DNA of 64,000 bases from Galerina marginata (taxonomy: Eukaryota; Basidiomycota; Agaricomycetes; Agaricales; Galerinaceae), in NCBI GenBank assembly GCA_023014335.1, contig JAECYW010000001.1, forward strand, positions 2,852,001 through 2,916,000, written 5' to 3'. The number at the start of each line of letters is the position of its first letter. Positions within the stretch are counted from its first letter, which is position 1. Below are positions 45,662 through 57,687 of the stretch, in pieces. Both the position numbers and the translations under genes were made by a program. The notes beneath the pieces are model-generated. The model saw only the letters and a list, made by a program, of their open reading frames with translations. It was not told the DNA's origin and made no database searches.

Positions 45662-47274
45662 TTGGACTTGAAGCTTGGAGGGTGTTGATCGAAGATGGGG
45701 GTTTTTTTGGTGTGTTTTTGTCATTTCTTGGGTCTCTTCGGCACGCGCATGAAATTCGCGATGAGCAATGTAAAAAGGGTGGTACGTATACACTATGTAT
45801 CCAATATCTTGTATCGATATAACTGCTGTATTTTGGTGTTCGTTTCGGTGTTCGACGGTTCAGCACTCAGCGCTCAGCAGTTACGAGGAGCTTATTTCGT
45901 GTTGGGTTCGGATCACATCGTATTCGAGAGTGAGGGTGCAGCTGGAGGAGGTTAAAGAAACACGGAGAAAGCACCTATTCACCACGACATTACACAAAGC
46001 CCAGCTGGAGAGATTGAGCTCCCAACGACGTATGGTTCCTTTTTCCTGTTGGTCCTCTTTCAACCCTCTTTCGACGAAAGCTCCAGTGATGATCTGTGAT
46101 CCTCTAGTATGTAAAGGCTGTAATGAGTTTGATTTGAAAAGAGAGTTCCCTGACGCCTGTAGTACCAAGGTTTTCCGGATACCCTGTAAGTACTTTCAAC
46201 ACGGTCAAGAAGGAGTTAAAAAGACATGTCAACGACGCGACCACAGCGTCTAAACATCCCGGTCACGTGATGTGAGTTGAACCATCTCCACCTCATTTAA
46301 GTAGGCCTCGAGGCACCTCCATCACGATAACACCCACAAGCGATTCTCCCTCTTTCTTCTTCACTACCAACATCGATTCGAATCGCCCATACACGTCTCC
46401 CCCCCGAGTTCCCTCTTTTTCCTCCTCGAAATTCAACCATCCGTGCAATATGGAGGCATAAAACGGTAATCACCGCTCTTCAGGGGCTATCCGTATGACG
46501 ACAGCTATGGGCGTTTTAATGGACACAAAAAGGAAACTCAAAGTCGGGCAGCTGGAACTTGGAATGGCTGCTATTGTTTTTCTTAATCTGTGGGTGAGTT
46601 GTGTTCGTATCCTCCGCGGCGGTCTCATGCCGACCCGGGCGTCTGGCGAAGAGCCTTCCTTTGTCCGGAGTTGCTTGTGCTCTGTCGGGCGGATGGCTTG
46701 ATTCTATCTTGGAGATGTGGGCTCTGCCACTACACCTTATGGATGTCGTTATATATGATTGACCGGATTGCTAATCACCTACGTTTCTGCGCAGCTTGTG
46801 ACGATGCGGCGAGTCCTGGCAATCCCGGGTAATAGGGCGTAGCTTGATGATTAAGTTGGGTCCGTTTATATTTGAATTTGATGCTCTGTCCTCCGCTGAT
46901 CTATCTGTTTTACAGTAGTTGCTAGTTGACATGCCAATCTTTTCTGTTCGTCTCGAGATGACACCCATCCGGGGTCGCCGTCAATGTCGAGCTCGATTTT
47001 TGGGTAATAATTCCAATTAAATTTCTAATAAATTTCTAAAGTCTACAATCCAGTGCGGTCGAATACCCCGCCCATTCCTGCATTCCTTTATCGTCATCCT
47101 CAACAGGGCGGTGTGCGTTCATCTACTGAGCGTCGTCCGGTGACGGCATCAAAACCTCCGGCTAGGTTCTATAACCCCATTAGGTGAAGGTTTGGTGAAA
47201 ACGATTGGTTCCCATATATACCAAACCCTAGACCTGCTTTCCCTCTCACTACTATCCCACCCGCCAACTTCACC
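45662..47274. other. Intergenic, one possible small gene
   Basis: Apart from the candidate at 46495, I see only short frames. A CT-rich leader-like stretch at 46330-46450 with a GGTCACGTGATG motif near 46260 suggests an active promoter. Confidence 0.4.
46495..46842 (+). CDS. Possible small single-helix protein
   Basis: Exons 46495-46593 and 46795-46842 give 48 residues. The donor is GTGAGT and the acceptor GCGCAG, with a GCTAATC branch-like site about 25 bases upstream. The 201 nt intron is long for this genome. The product has a basic N-terminal part and one hydrophobic helix (LGMAAIVFLNLWLV) followed by a basic end. The leader looks like a real fungal 5' UTR. No family recognised. Confidence 0.3.
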
Positions 47275-47992
47275 ATGTCAAAGCGCGTTCATTTCGCCCC
47301 GACGAACACTATCTACTCTCCTGGCTCTGCGACGCCTTCACCATCTCTCACCGTCTCCTCATTACCTTCCTCGTCGTCACCAGATCTTCCTACGCCGCCA
47401 CCAGAAGAAGATGAGGAATATCAACCAGCGGTCTACCCGCGCACACCGTACTCGAAGCAGCTAGACCTATACCCCGACTTCGTAGTTCCACCCAAGTCAA
47501 TGCAAATTCACTTCCTGCTTGCGTATACACCATACACCGAGCCAGCTGTCTACTATGACCTGGCCCATCCAGTGTCCAGTATTGATAATCATTACCCCGC
47601 GCAAGCTTTCTCCGAACCCGCCACATCACCTCCGATGCCGTCCCTCATCATTACACACCCGTATTTCAAATACAACATCGACGTGATACCAGCAATACCC
47701 GTTGCAGGTTCATACGTCTCTGTCAGCGACGTACTCCAGAAGCTCTACAGGGAGATGCGGCTCGCAATTCACCCAATTGAATACGCCGAACTTCCAGACT
47801 GGAGAAGTCAGGCAAAACGTCGACGCCGCCTACTACACTCGCTGCGGGCGCATCCGCGATCGCGAGGACAGGATGCAGGAAGAAGCGGAAGGGAATCAAG
47901 AAAGATTGACCTTCTCATGGGAAATACGACGATTCATGGGGCTCTCTGGAACGTTGAGTGGCCCAGATATTTGGGAGCTCAATGTTTCATAA
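47275..47992 (+). pseudogene. DUF6699-type protein with +1 frame breaks
   Basis: The intact first part has a Ser/Pro-rich N-terminus, then IHFLLAYTPYTEPAVYYDLAHP, ITHPYFKYNIDVIPAIP and VSVSDVLQKLYREMRL. The expected remainder is present but scattered over frames: QNVDAAYYTRC, then KIDLLMGN, then RFMGLSGTLSGPDIWELNV and a stop at 47992. Four +1 shifts explain this, near 47803, 47894, 47902 and 47930; removing one base at each gives an uninterrupted domain. The unbroken first frame runs on to 48228 only as an artefact. DUF6699 is a basidiomycete family of unknown role. Confidence 0.75.
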
Positions 47993-48786
47993 AGAAGCAC
48001 CTTCGACCGTTTTCTGCTTCTCAGGGAGCCGCCACTCATGTTTCGGAGAAGCGCCGCACACTCCCGTCGTCACTCACAGACCATCTGACCGAATGTTCTC
48101 AAAACCGTCGCCGTCTTGTGACATCCCCATACAAGCTGGGACTAGGACCGCACTCACCATCGCCGAGGGCTGAGGTGCACCAGAAGAGGAAAAGATATCT
48201 TATCATCTACTTATTCAGTAATCTTTGACCTATGCTCGGGTTTCTATTCGTTCGCCTTAGAGGTTCCTGCGGGAGCCAAGTATGTAGGATTCATCCCCCT
48301 CCCACATCGTTTTCGCTTGGGTATCTTTAGAATACCCCCTGCCCTACTTCCTATTAGCGTAACGTCGGCTCTAGTTCGGACGTACGTAGCAAAAGTAGCA
48401 TTCCGGCCCGGGATGGGGCGTTGGTGTTCACAAGGAACAGCAGAAGAAAAATAACACATGTAGTACTACTTTTATTTATTAATGAAGCTTTTTGTTCGCT
48501 TCTAACTCTTTGGCTTAATAGACGAAATTTTCGGGAGATGGTGCGATGCCCGCCCAAACCGGAATATTATAGGATGCTGAGCGGTGAGTCAGGCGCTAAC
48601 ACCTTTCTTCTCACCTTCATTTTCGTCGCCAGATATCTACCTTGATTCTATGACAGACACTCCCGACATGGAATAGTATGCAGAATATCAATTAAAGAAA
48701 ATTCCTTGTGTCTATCTCCTCATCGCGCGACGCGCTCATGATAGCGCACTCTCCTGGTCCTCTAAGACCTCAGCAGTCTAAGCTTA
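47993..48786. other. Intergenic, nothing recognised
   Basis: No repeat or protein motif is seen. The last bases may belong to the F-box remnant interrupted at 48796. Confidence 0.4.
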
Positions 48787-48796
48787 GGCTCGCCAC
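48787..48796. repeat. 10 bp target site duplication, left
   Basis: GGCTCGCCAC, repeated exactly at 49297-49306 on the other side of the inverted-repeat element. Confidence 0.8.
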
Positions 48797-49296
48797 AAGG
48801 GGGCACCGGGATTCGAATCCGTGACCCGGGGGTAGGGGGGGGGGTGGGCTGCCGGAGGCTTAAAAAAAATTTATTTTGGGGGGTAAAGTTTGAAATTTTA
48901 CGCACAAGCACTAGCTTTTGGAGCAATACATCAGTTTTATAACTTGAAAGCTTCAGTTCCGACAGTTAATGCATATTTACACCACTTGGGGAGAGATTTT
49001 GATTGAATTTCGACGACTGAGGAGCACAGTGAGACTTCAAAAAAATATAGGATATACAGTCGCCATACATTTAATATATACTGTACAGTGAAAACCTGTT
49101 ACTTCTGCCTATTCACGGTGCTGCAGCTCGGGCAAGTCGCGTCCGTCAAGTCAGAGACCACAAAGGTGAGTAAAACATACCGCTTTTGGACGAAAAACAT
49201 ACCCGATATGGGTTGCGGGAGGGGGGGGGGGGGGTAGGCGAGAGCTTAAAGAGAAAAATCGACCCCGGGTAGTTTTTCGAATCCCGGTGCCCCCTT
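48797..49296. mobile_element. 500 bp TIR element with 10 bp target duplication
   Basis: The left end AAGGGGGCACCGGGATTCGA is the exact reverse complement of the right end, followed by one more matching base. The flanks are a perfect 10 bp direct repeat. Inside are long G runs near 48833-48846 and 49218-49236, and AT-rich sequence, but no coding frame. The size and duplication fit a non-autonomous Mutator-like element. The terminus resembles the T-arm and acceptor end of a tRNA read backwards (ggattcgaatcc and tgccccc), but no full tRNA can be folded. It splits an F-box-like remnant. Confidence 0.8.
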
Positions 49297-49450
49297 GGCT
49301 CGCCACCTTGCCGTTGTCGATAAAATAATCGACACGGTCTTTAATTCCTCTCCATTCCGCTTTCCACCACCTTAATTCCGTTAGCTGCTCCGGCTTTATT
49401 TTCCTTGTCGATCTCAGCTTGATCTCATGCAGATACTTTGGCGAACAAAT
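49297..49450 (+). pseudogene. F-box gene remnant next to the element
   Basis: The frame from about 49310 reads VVDKIIDTVFNSSPFRFP before a stop. This closely resembles the first helix of the F-box protein at 23149, which has DLIDKIIDTV. Stops and shifts follow, so it is dead. Just left of the element, 48735-48786 may be the original 5' part. Further plus-strand pieces to about 49750 may belong to it. Confidence 0.5.
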
Positions 49451-50289
49451 TCAAAGAACCGTCCGAAGCCTGTGACAGCAAACTTTTTCAAGATGTTTAT
49501 GTTCTTGGTGAGTCGTAATAACCTCTTTAATTAATCTTGGACGCATTATATTCTGCCAAGCTGGAATACAGGACTTAAAGGCCATGGGGGCTTTGTTTAC
49601 CGAGCTCCTTACATCGGCAATGATTTCGCGGCTTGTTCTTATAGCAATTAAATTCTTGTCATCAGTTCGGGAAGCGAGAACATAGAGTTGACATAGAGTA
49701 TCGCTGAGGCAGCCGCTGATATACATTTGTGGAAGTGGAACTCAGTGGTGGGTCTCAGTTCAAAATTGTGAGATTGACGTCCCGGGCGTCGAAATGCTAA
49801 GTATGTGAAGCTCTTTCCTAAAGGAGGTGGTTAGATACCCTGAAGGTTTGGCCGCCTCCAAATGAAGGTTTAGACGCTGACGACGGGGTTATGTCAGACT
49901 CGGAGGACGATTATTTACGACTATTCTGGACAAATTCTTGATCTGTTACCCATCTCTGGTCTGATAGGTCACACAGCACCAGCGAGGGTCCAGCGAGGAA
50001 GAGGACGAAATGTACAGCGGACTCAACAGTCCGTCGCCGTCTATTTTCCGTATTACTTACCTCTGAGCTGCATTGACGCGCGTTTCTTGGCGCGTTTAGA
50101 CCGCGTTTGTAATTTAAACGCGTCGCTTTGTCGCCCACCTGACTCATGTCACGCGTTGTCACGCAGGCTCGTCACTTCGTATGACATTCGCTTGCTTCGC
50201 TTTGAAGGTCGGCGTTACTGAACAGGCTCTAACGACATTCTTCAGGTTTTCTACACCCCAAGAAGACCTCCAGGGCCCTTGAAATTGAG
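49451..50289. other. Intergenic, nothing recognised
   Basis: Minus-strand frames at 49451-49726 and 49911-50389 have no motif; the latter overlaps the antisense of the LARP7-like exon. Confidence 0.4.
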
Positions 50290-52327
50290 ATGTCAACCAT
50301 TCCGTTTGTCCCGCGGTCTGTAAAAAGGCGAAAGATTGACGCACAGCCGGCACAGGACCAAGTGAGTACCAGCGTTGCTTCGAAACCAACGCCTACTGGA
50401 GCTCCTATCGCAAGTGGGGATCTTCTTCCCCGAAGGGTTGTCAATGAAAAAACTAAAGGGAAAGGAAAAGGAATCGACAACCCGAGAAAGCAGATATTCA
50501 GGACGATGAAAGTCCCCCGAGATTCCTCAAATGCGACAGCGGTCAAACTCGTCAAAGGTCCAGCCTTGGAAGACCTCAGTCTGCTCGTTTGGCTTGCATT
50601 GTCGGATTATGCACTCTGGTCAGACATTGATTTACGCCGAAAGATTGACTGGTCTTCTGATCTACACAACACTCGAGAAGAGGGAAACGAAAATGCGTCA
50701 AAGAGTGACGGAAATGAACGTGGATGTGCGTTTCTAGTTCTCTTCGTTTAAAACTTATATATTCATGGCTGCGTTTCACAGACATTCCGCTGGCTTATCT
50801 TTTCAAGCATTCTTGTGTCTTCCTGTCGGCTTCGACCTCACCTCTACTTTTCAACCAACCAGAAACTCTTTACGTCAAGGCCATACGTACCCATGCAGAC
50901 CACCTTGTGGACGTGAGACTTATAGTCTCTGACGATGTCCCATTCGGTCGCTGCAACAGGTCATTGGGCGAAAACATCCTCCACCATCGACAGGATATGA
51001 AGTCAGGAGGACGAAGGCAGAGGATCTTGTTGAAAAATATGGAAAGGCGGATTGGGATAAACTGACCGTCTATGTGGTACGTATTCTCCTTCTTTTTCTC
51101 GATATCTAGACGTCTCAATATCTGATGGCACTCTTCTAGGAGAATATCCCAACTCAATTCCGAAATTTACCTGGAGCTACCAGCTTCGTTTTGTCTCTTC
51201 TGCCCTCTTCCGAACAGTCGATTACAAGGGTACAGAATGTTTCCTTCCCACCTCACCATAACGATAAACCTTGGATCGATACCAATATGCAAGGGGTTTG
51301 CACTTGTTGTCCTCTCTAGCGCGGAGGATGTGCGATTCCTTTTAGATGAATGGCCGTGGGATGCAAGGAAAACAGAAGCCAAGAGTAAAGCCGACGAAGG
51401 ACTTCAAGAATCCTCACCTCTCATGTTGTTTTTAGACTGCGAAGCCCAGAAGTTTGGACCTACGCTGCTTGAGCAAGTCTCGATGGGAGGAGTTAAAGGC
51501 CGAGTATCTCCTTTACCGACAACAAATAGTTGAGGAACTTAGCATGGAAAACGAGACTCAAGCAGCGATTAGTAAATCTTCTACGAAGGTGAAGAGTTCT
51601 CGCCCAGAATTAGGTCCCGTCCTTGAGCATCTTCAAGCCGAATCAACAACTTTGCCAACTGGTTCTAACGATATAGGGCCGACAAAGCCTTTGCCTATCC
51701 ATGTTCGGCTCTCTGTACCCTTCTGGATGTCTTGTCTTCGTTCGCAATGTCCACTCAGAGACGAACAAAACTACTCTCCGTGCATTGTTCTCTCAGGCCT
51801 GGAAGACGGCTGTAGATCCGGCAGGCACCGTCAGCACTGAGCGACTAGACTATGTGGATTATATGAAGGGACTAGATACTGTATGTTGCTCTTTCGATTT
51901 TCTGAAATTTTGCGTGACTGAATTGAGCCAGTGTCACGTACGCTTTAGCTCACAACCTCATGCGACGCATTTCATCAACCACTTCATGGCACATCCGACA
52001 ACGCAAGCTTCTGGCCTGGATGGGGTAGGAACACAATTGTCGACTTCTGAAGTCAAGCATACGAAAGGCGAAACCATATCACCCGAACTGGTTCTAGGAA
52101 AACGGGAGGAAGTTTATTGGGAGAAGGTGCCTCAGAAAGTCAGAAAGCAAGCAGTAGAAAAGGCGTTGAAAACCATGCATGAGGGAGCAGAGAAAGAATC
52201 CGAGGGTATGGGAAATGAGGCAGTCAGCAGACGGCGGAAGAGAGGCGGAGGTTGGCAGATTTCCTGTTCCTCTGTCAGTTGCGTGCTGACTTTAATTGTT
52301 CCACACAAAATAGGTCAACTGAGTTAG
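50290..52327 (+). CDS. La-related protein, LARP7/Pof8-like
   Basis: Exon 1 (50290-50725) has a basic N-terminus and a La-motif-like LSLLVWLALSDYALW with DIDLRRKI, and exon 2 continues YIPLAYLFKHS. An intron at 50913-50959 leads to RKHPPPSTGYEVRRT, and the exon from 51140 gives an RRM-like ENIPTQFRNLPG and CKGFALVVLSS. LSKSRWEELKAEYLLYRQQ follows. The C-terminus is an xRRM-like domain: YPSGCLVFVRNV, CHVRFSSQPHA and REEVYWEKVPQKVRKQA. This order fits LARP7/Pof8, which binds telomerase RNA or 7SK and U6 in known species. Two +1 shifts near 51271 and 51459, and a third or an intron near 51705, break it; it may be sequence error. Confidence 0.7.
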
Positions 52328-53480
52328 CTAGAGTTCGGGTTCGAAGGGGTTGTTCAGTACAGAAATAATGCATTTCCGTCTGTCAATTTTGCGCGTCCAC
52401 CCTTTCCGGTCTTAGTTCTCATCATGGCCCAGGCATCTTGGCTTTCATACTCATATCATTGAACCCGTCGATAAATTCCAATTTGCCTTCAGCTCGACTC
52501 GCTTGGTGACTAGGCCTCCTCGCGCGAGACGATGTTGACGGCGTTCACCGTCAAGCCCTTCCACCTGCACCTTGCACACCTTGATCGCTCTTATCTTATG
52601 AGAAATAGCGCCCAGTTCAATCATGGACAACTACGATCATTTGTATGAAAGTGTGTCTGTTTATGACCTTGGTTGCTGATGAATTTGACTGATCATCTCT
52701 GCGTCGTCTCAGTAGCGGGGTCAGTTTTCCACATTACGGATACTACTTACTACCCTCAAACCCCATTCTTTAGATCATATCATTGTGGGCTTACAAACAG
52801 TGTTTGTGTTGCTTTGACGCACGTTCCTGTGGTGCTTGGTTTCAACATATTCATATTGACAAAACTCCATCTTTCACATTTCTTCTCTTGCTCAAAACTG
52901 ATTCTGTTCCAGCAACTTGTTCAGTCAGCCCATAGTTAATTGGGGTCATCCTATCTTCCGGTATGCACGCCATAATTTCCGCGTGTCAGCTCATTCTAAC
53001 TTTGAATCCATTTATTTTAATACACAGCTGTTGACTGCATCATGTCCCAGCGCCACCGGTCGGGAGAAGGGCCCCTTGGCGCCTAGTTGCTGACCCCTTG
53101 CTGCCCTACGGCCGGGCTGGTCGATGTCGGACTAAGATGAGCTCGATCAGGCTAGAAAATGAAGGTCATTCGGTCATTCGAGTCCTGTAGTTGAGCCAAG
53201 TGCCGCTTCTGTTTCTTCGGTCTCGCATAGCATCAGCGTTCACTAACCTGTCGAAACCATCATAGTTAATTTGGGTATGTTCTATATGTATTGGTACTGA
53301 CAAGTTCATCACTGATATTAACGCAACTCCGTTAAATCAGTTGGAATTAGGATCATATCATTCTTAGCTCGACACGTCGTAGGTCGCGAGGAAAGTGTAC
53401 TTAAGGTGCTGTAAGATTTTGTACTTCTCTTTTCCACCCCAAACCATCTATTGGACCAACTGGGAGCCTTCGTCGACAAG
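52328..53480. other. Intergenic, nothing recognised
   Basis: Only a hydrophobic 88-codon frame at 52673-52939 stands out, without start context, splice signals or relatives. Confidence 0.4.
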
Positions 53481-55249
53481 ATGAGTTTCTTGGATAATAT
53501 TTTCGGTGCTGCCGCCTTAGGCACCGTTTTCAATGGGTGGTACGTATACTCCTCCTTGTCTTGTCTTGGAATCACTTGCTTATCGCGGTTCTTGTTTCTA
53601 TCCGCAGGCTTGTCGGACTGGTCTGCGTGTTTGCTTATCGCTATTACGTCAACTTTCCAAAAGATGGACTTGCCACGAAATGTCTAGTCCGTCTTTCTTC
53701 TCCCAAACAAATGGACATAGAGATTTAACACCTTTGTCCAGGTTGCTTGGACTCTGTAAGACTTACTTGCTCAAATTCAAAGTAAAATTCATATTCGGAC
53801 CTATGTCGTTCAGGATAATCCAGGTCTTCAATTTGTAAGTCATTCAAATCTGCTTGTATGATGTACAGTTTATGACTTGCACGCTTTATTGATCTAGAAT
53901 CATTCAGTCCAAGATGGTCTATTATTATCTCGTTACTTCCTTCGGCATCAGCGACCGTCTGTCTGTGGCAATTTGGTAAGTTCACTGGGCTGCTGATTAT
54001 CATCATGTGTATGACTCGTCGACAGGGAATGGGCCTTGTATTTGGGATTGATTGTACCTTCAGTTCAGTTTGTCTTTGTGATCACCTCCTAACATCTTCC
54101 TCCTCTCTTCTCCAGTCGCTTTCATCAATTGGGGTTCAAATTTTCTATGCACATCGCATTTTTCTCTGTAAGTGAATGCTGATTTTCTCCTCGTATCGGC
54201 TGTTGCTCAATGGTCTTTAGTGAGCAAGAGCTATGCCCTTGCCGGGCTAATCGTGCGCATTTCCTGTTCCGGACTTCAATGTGATCTAACCAAGACCAAG
54301 CTTGTGTTTGCTTTCTGCGGAGTCGGTGCGTTTCCACAAATTTTGAAGTAGAAAATTGATTGACGAAGTTGCACAGGGTTTTGTATGGCAATCATGACTG
54401 TAGTGCTCCGGGTAAAGGCGTTTGAAGAAATCACCTATTATACGGTCAGTAGAGTTGCTTTATGCTCAACCTTTCCGTCAGTCATATCTTTTAATGGCAG
54501 TGGATGTTCATTACTTGGTTATCCTTCGCAACAGCCTGTGACCTGACTATCGCTATCTACCAAGTTACTTATTTGCGCCGTAACAGAACTCGTGTGGCAC
54601 GGTATGTTATTGGTCATTCATGATCTGCTAGGGTAAATGACTGACGCGTTTCCCGCCTCCGGATAGAACCAATCGCGTAATCAATACTTTAATTCTCTAC
54701 ATCATGAGCACTGGCCTTTTGACGAGGTAAGATTGCTGGTCTTTGTTTTTGATATTTTTTTTCATCGATTTGCGATTCTTCAGCATGACTGTCATTGTCG
54801 AGCTGTCAACGGTATGCATGAACTGACATCACGCTTCAGACGGAAGAATTTACAGATTTTATAGTTTGTCGCCATTGGATTCAACTTTGGCCACGTATTC
54901 CTCAGCTACCAAATGGCTTCTCGTAAGTACCATTGGTTGTCTCCTATCTACATTCTCTAAAATGAAATCTAGTTCACGCTGTAGTCCTTTTTGGCCACGT
55001 AGGTCTGACAGTTGAAAGTCTTGGTTCGCGCATTTTAATTTGTATATCAGCTTAGATTCTAGGCGGGCTGTTCGCGACATGATTGGCCCGGAAATGTTGA
55101 GTATAACTGGGACGGTTAATTCAGAACCTGTTACATTCGATATTAAACCTGTGGAAGGGTCGGAGTTACATTCTAATGCTGGTACTGCTAAAACTATTGT
55201 GAGCTTTAACAATGTCGGTTTTAATCTATGGGCACTCATGGAATTCTAA
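53481..55249 (+). CDS. DUF6534 seven-helix membrane protein
   Basis: Many small exons begin with MSFLDNIFGAAALGTVFNG. They continue with the helix GLVCVFAYRYYVNFPKDG, then VAWTLIIQVFNLIIQSKMVYYYLVTSFG, WALYLGLIVPSVQ, GVQIFYAHRIFLLS, MTVVLRVKAFEE, WLSFATACDLTIAIYQVTYL and a last stretch FNFGHVFLSYQMAS. A SRRAVRDMIGPEML tail with a hydrophilic end follows. The order and motifs match the Agaricomycete DUF6534 family of predicted seven-helix, receptor-like proteins of unknown ligand. Introns near 53540, 53755, 53835 and 53972 show clear GT-AG signals; other junctions are approximate. No frame break was needed. Confidence 0.72.
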
Positions 55250-55870
55250 AGAGTACCAGCGTTGGTCGTTCGATGTTCGCCTCGAATAGTGCAATTAACA
55301 GCTTTGAAACTGTGTAACTGCCAACCTGTTTCAAATGAAATACAGTTACTAGACAAGCCCTGAATATATTTATGAAAATTTGCTCTATAAGTAGATTCAA
55401 CGACAGTTATATAGTTTCCCTGGATGTAAGTAGAAAAATCGGTGTGAATCTGGTGGCTAATTCCTTCCACACACCACTTTTTTTCTGCCACCAGAACAGG
55501 CTGGTCTCGAGACTGCTCGAGCCTAGCGATATTCTACTCTTTAAATACCGAGAACTAAGTATCTCGACAGCCTGGCAATGCAGCACCGGTGAGAACACGT
55601 GGAAACACTCAAGTAAAATTTCCTAATTTAGCCAGGTTCGTTCGACATTGCAAACCCTGAGATTCTGAAGAAACAGCTTTATGACTTGAACTCCTTCTAT
55701 ATATTTCCAAGCGCCACCTTTTATACTACTCTTCTTTCTTTATGATCTAAAACACACCATTGACGATATCAACTGTAAGCACGTTCCTCTGGGTGTGATA
55801 GTACTACCTGCTAATGCGTACAAACCTAGCCCTCATCCTATTGAACTTCGTTTCTATTCATACTTGAGCC
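55250..55870. other. Intergenic, nothing recognised
   Basis: Antisense and sense short frames at 55246-55626 show no motif. The last 100 bases are probably the leader of the NADAR gene. Confidence 0.4.
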
Positions 55871-57687
55871 ATGGGAGTAGGGCAATCGAAATTTCGTCGC
55901 GAGACTCATCAAACGCAATACCCATATGGTGCTCCTGGATATTTGCCCCCATATTCTGCTCCTCAACAGCCTTTCATACCTGCATACGGCCCAGGCGGCT
56001 TCTCACAACCTGGGCAAGCGATGTACCCTCAACAACAGCCGCAGGGATTCATACCCCCAGGACCTTATGGGCAAGGAGCTTTTCTACCGCCTCCTCAGCT
56101 AAACTGGCTGCCACAGGATAAGCGCAGAAAGAGAAAGTCGAGACGAACGCAGTCAGAAAGATTTCCTGGTGGCTTTGCACCAGGTATGGCACAGCAGCCA
56201 GGTGCTTGTTTCACTTCTACCTAAAACTACCCATCTAATGCTTTATTGTAGCCCAAAGGAGGCACACCAGCTCCGAGTCTCGTAGGAGAGGCGATGCAGC
56301 GCCTGTTATTCCCCAAGGTCGGTCTATGAAGTTTCATCTTCATCCAATCTCAATCCCATTTTATCAGCCTCTACTGCCGCACATCCTCGAGATCAAGGTC
56401 CTTCTCGTCGCGCACCTACGCCATTTATACCGCCGTATGGCAGAGATGACGACGACGAAGAAGAGGATGAAGATCGTCCAAGGGTTGCATTCCGCCGACC
56501 TTCGCCGCGAATCTTCTCGACAGTCCCACGTGCGGTATGCCACTCCTCAGCCCATTGACTGCGGCTATAGAGCATGTTCTTCAGCCTATGGAGCCAGCTA
56601 GTACTGCTGCTTTTGGACCCACAGGTCCGCGGCCTGTAACGCCTCTCAGAAACCCCTCTCCCACCGCCACCGAGAGACTTATACGAGATGACACCCTATA
56701 AATCTCTTCTTACCCTTCCACAGACGACTGCACTACTCACGGCTACGTATGGCCCACAACAGCTTTCGAATACTGCATTGGCCATGCAGCCTTCAGTGAA
56801 GAGAAAGAAGTCTGTCAAGGGTTTGTTCAGGGCTTTCAGCAAACGAGACAAGAATAAGGAGCCAGAACAGCCTAGAGTCCAGTTTATCCCAGTCTTTGTT
56901 GCTCCAAAGGACCAGCAACAGCCCATTTCTCGGACACACTCTCGGTCACAATCTGATACACTTCATAGATCGATGTCCCAGCATAGTCGGCGGCCTCCTT
57001 CACTAGCACTTGGCCCTAACAATGTAACCCCTCAACATACAGGTCACCTACCCACAGGTACGTCTGGCCTGGCCACCGGTGGCACCTACTTCTCTCCAAA
57101 TTCCCCGCGATCTTCTACTTCTTCCGAGGACTCCATTCAACCCGTCCCTCCCATTCCAAGTAGCCCCCCAGCTGTCCGATTCAATCAAGAGACGTTCGAA
57201 TACAATTCGTTTTTGAACCATTCACCACATCGGGTGCTCTTCCGGAATCAAATATACCCTACAGCCATGCACCTCTATGAAGCTCTAAAGTTCATTGATC
57301 ATCGACCTGATATTGCGGAGGCTATCAGAAATTGCAATGATGTCAGCGACGTTTATCCTCTCGCAGCAAAGTATCAAGATCTTCAGCGAACCGATTGGCC
57401 TTCTCTACATCTTGATATGGTACGCGTTTCTAACAGTCTGATTTTGCTCAGCTGGATAACTTAACTGATTCATTTCTTGTTTCTTAAAGATGGAGGAGGT
57501 GCTTTTGATCAAATTCAAGCAACATCCTGACCTGCGCATCAAACTTCTTGGCACGCGTGAGGCAGAAAGGATCATTTACACCGAACCCGATGACTACTGG
57601 GGAATCGGTTTTAATGGACAAGGCCAGAATATGTTCGGAAAAGCGCTTGTTCGCGTTCGAGAGAAGTTGCGAACAGAAGCCATGTGA
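55871..57687 (+). CDS. NADAR-domain protein, possibly myristoylated
   Basis: The N-terminus MGVGQSKFRRE fits an N-myristoylation site (Gly2, Ser6, then basic residues). A Pro/Gln/Gly/Tyr-rich disordered half follows, with an acidic DDDDEEEDED run. The NADAR domain covers about the last 150 residues: YNSFLNHSPHRVLFRNQIYPT, MHLYEALKFIDHRPDIAEAIR, then after a GTACGC intron (57420-57489) EEVLLIKFKQHPDLRIKLL, DYWGIGFNGQGQNMFGKALV. The family includes N-glycosidases acting on riboflavin intermediates and ADP-ribose-type substrates. A run of four C at 56653-56656 causes a +1 shift between the disordered part and PPPPRDLYEMTPYKS. Confidence 0.72.

Noticed and set aside
48797..48830. Possible tRNA or tRNA-derived SINE
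   Set aside because: Only a T-arm-like and acceptor-like string is present, no anticodon arm or D-arm; the perfect inverted ends and 10 bp duplication fit a DNA element better.
50913..50959. Apparent frameshift in the LARP7-like gene at VSDDVPFG
   Set aside because: A 47 nt GTGAGA..CTGAC..CAACAG intron removes it and gives a clean RKHPPPSTGYEVRRT continuation.
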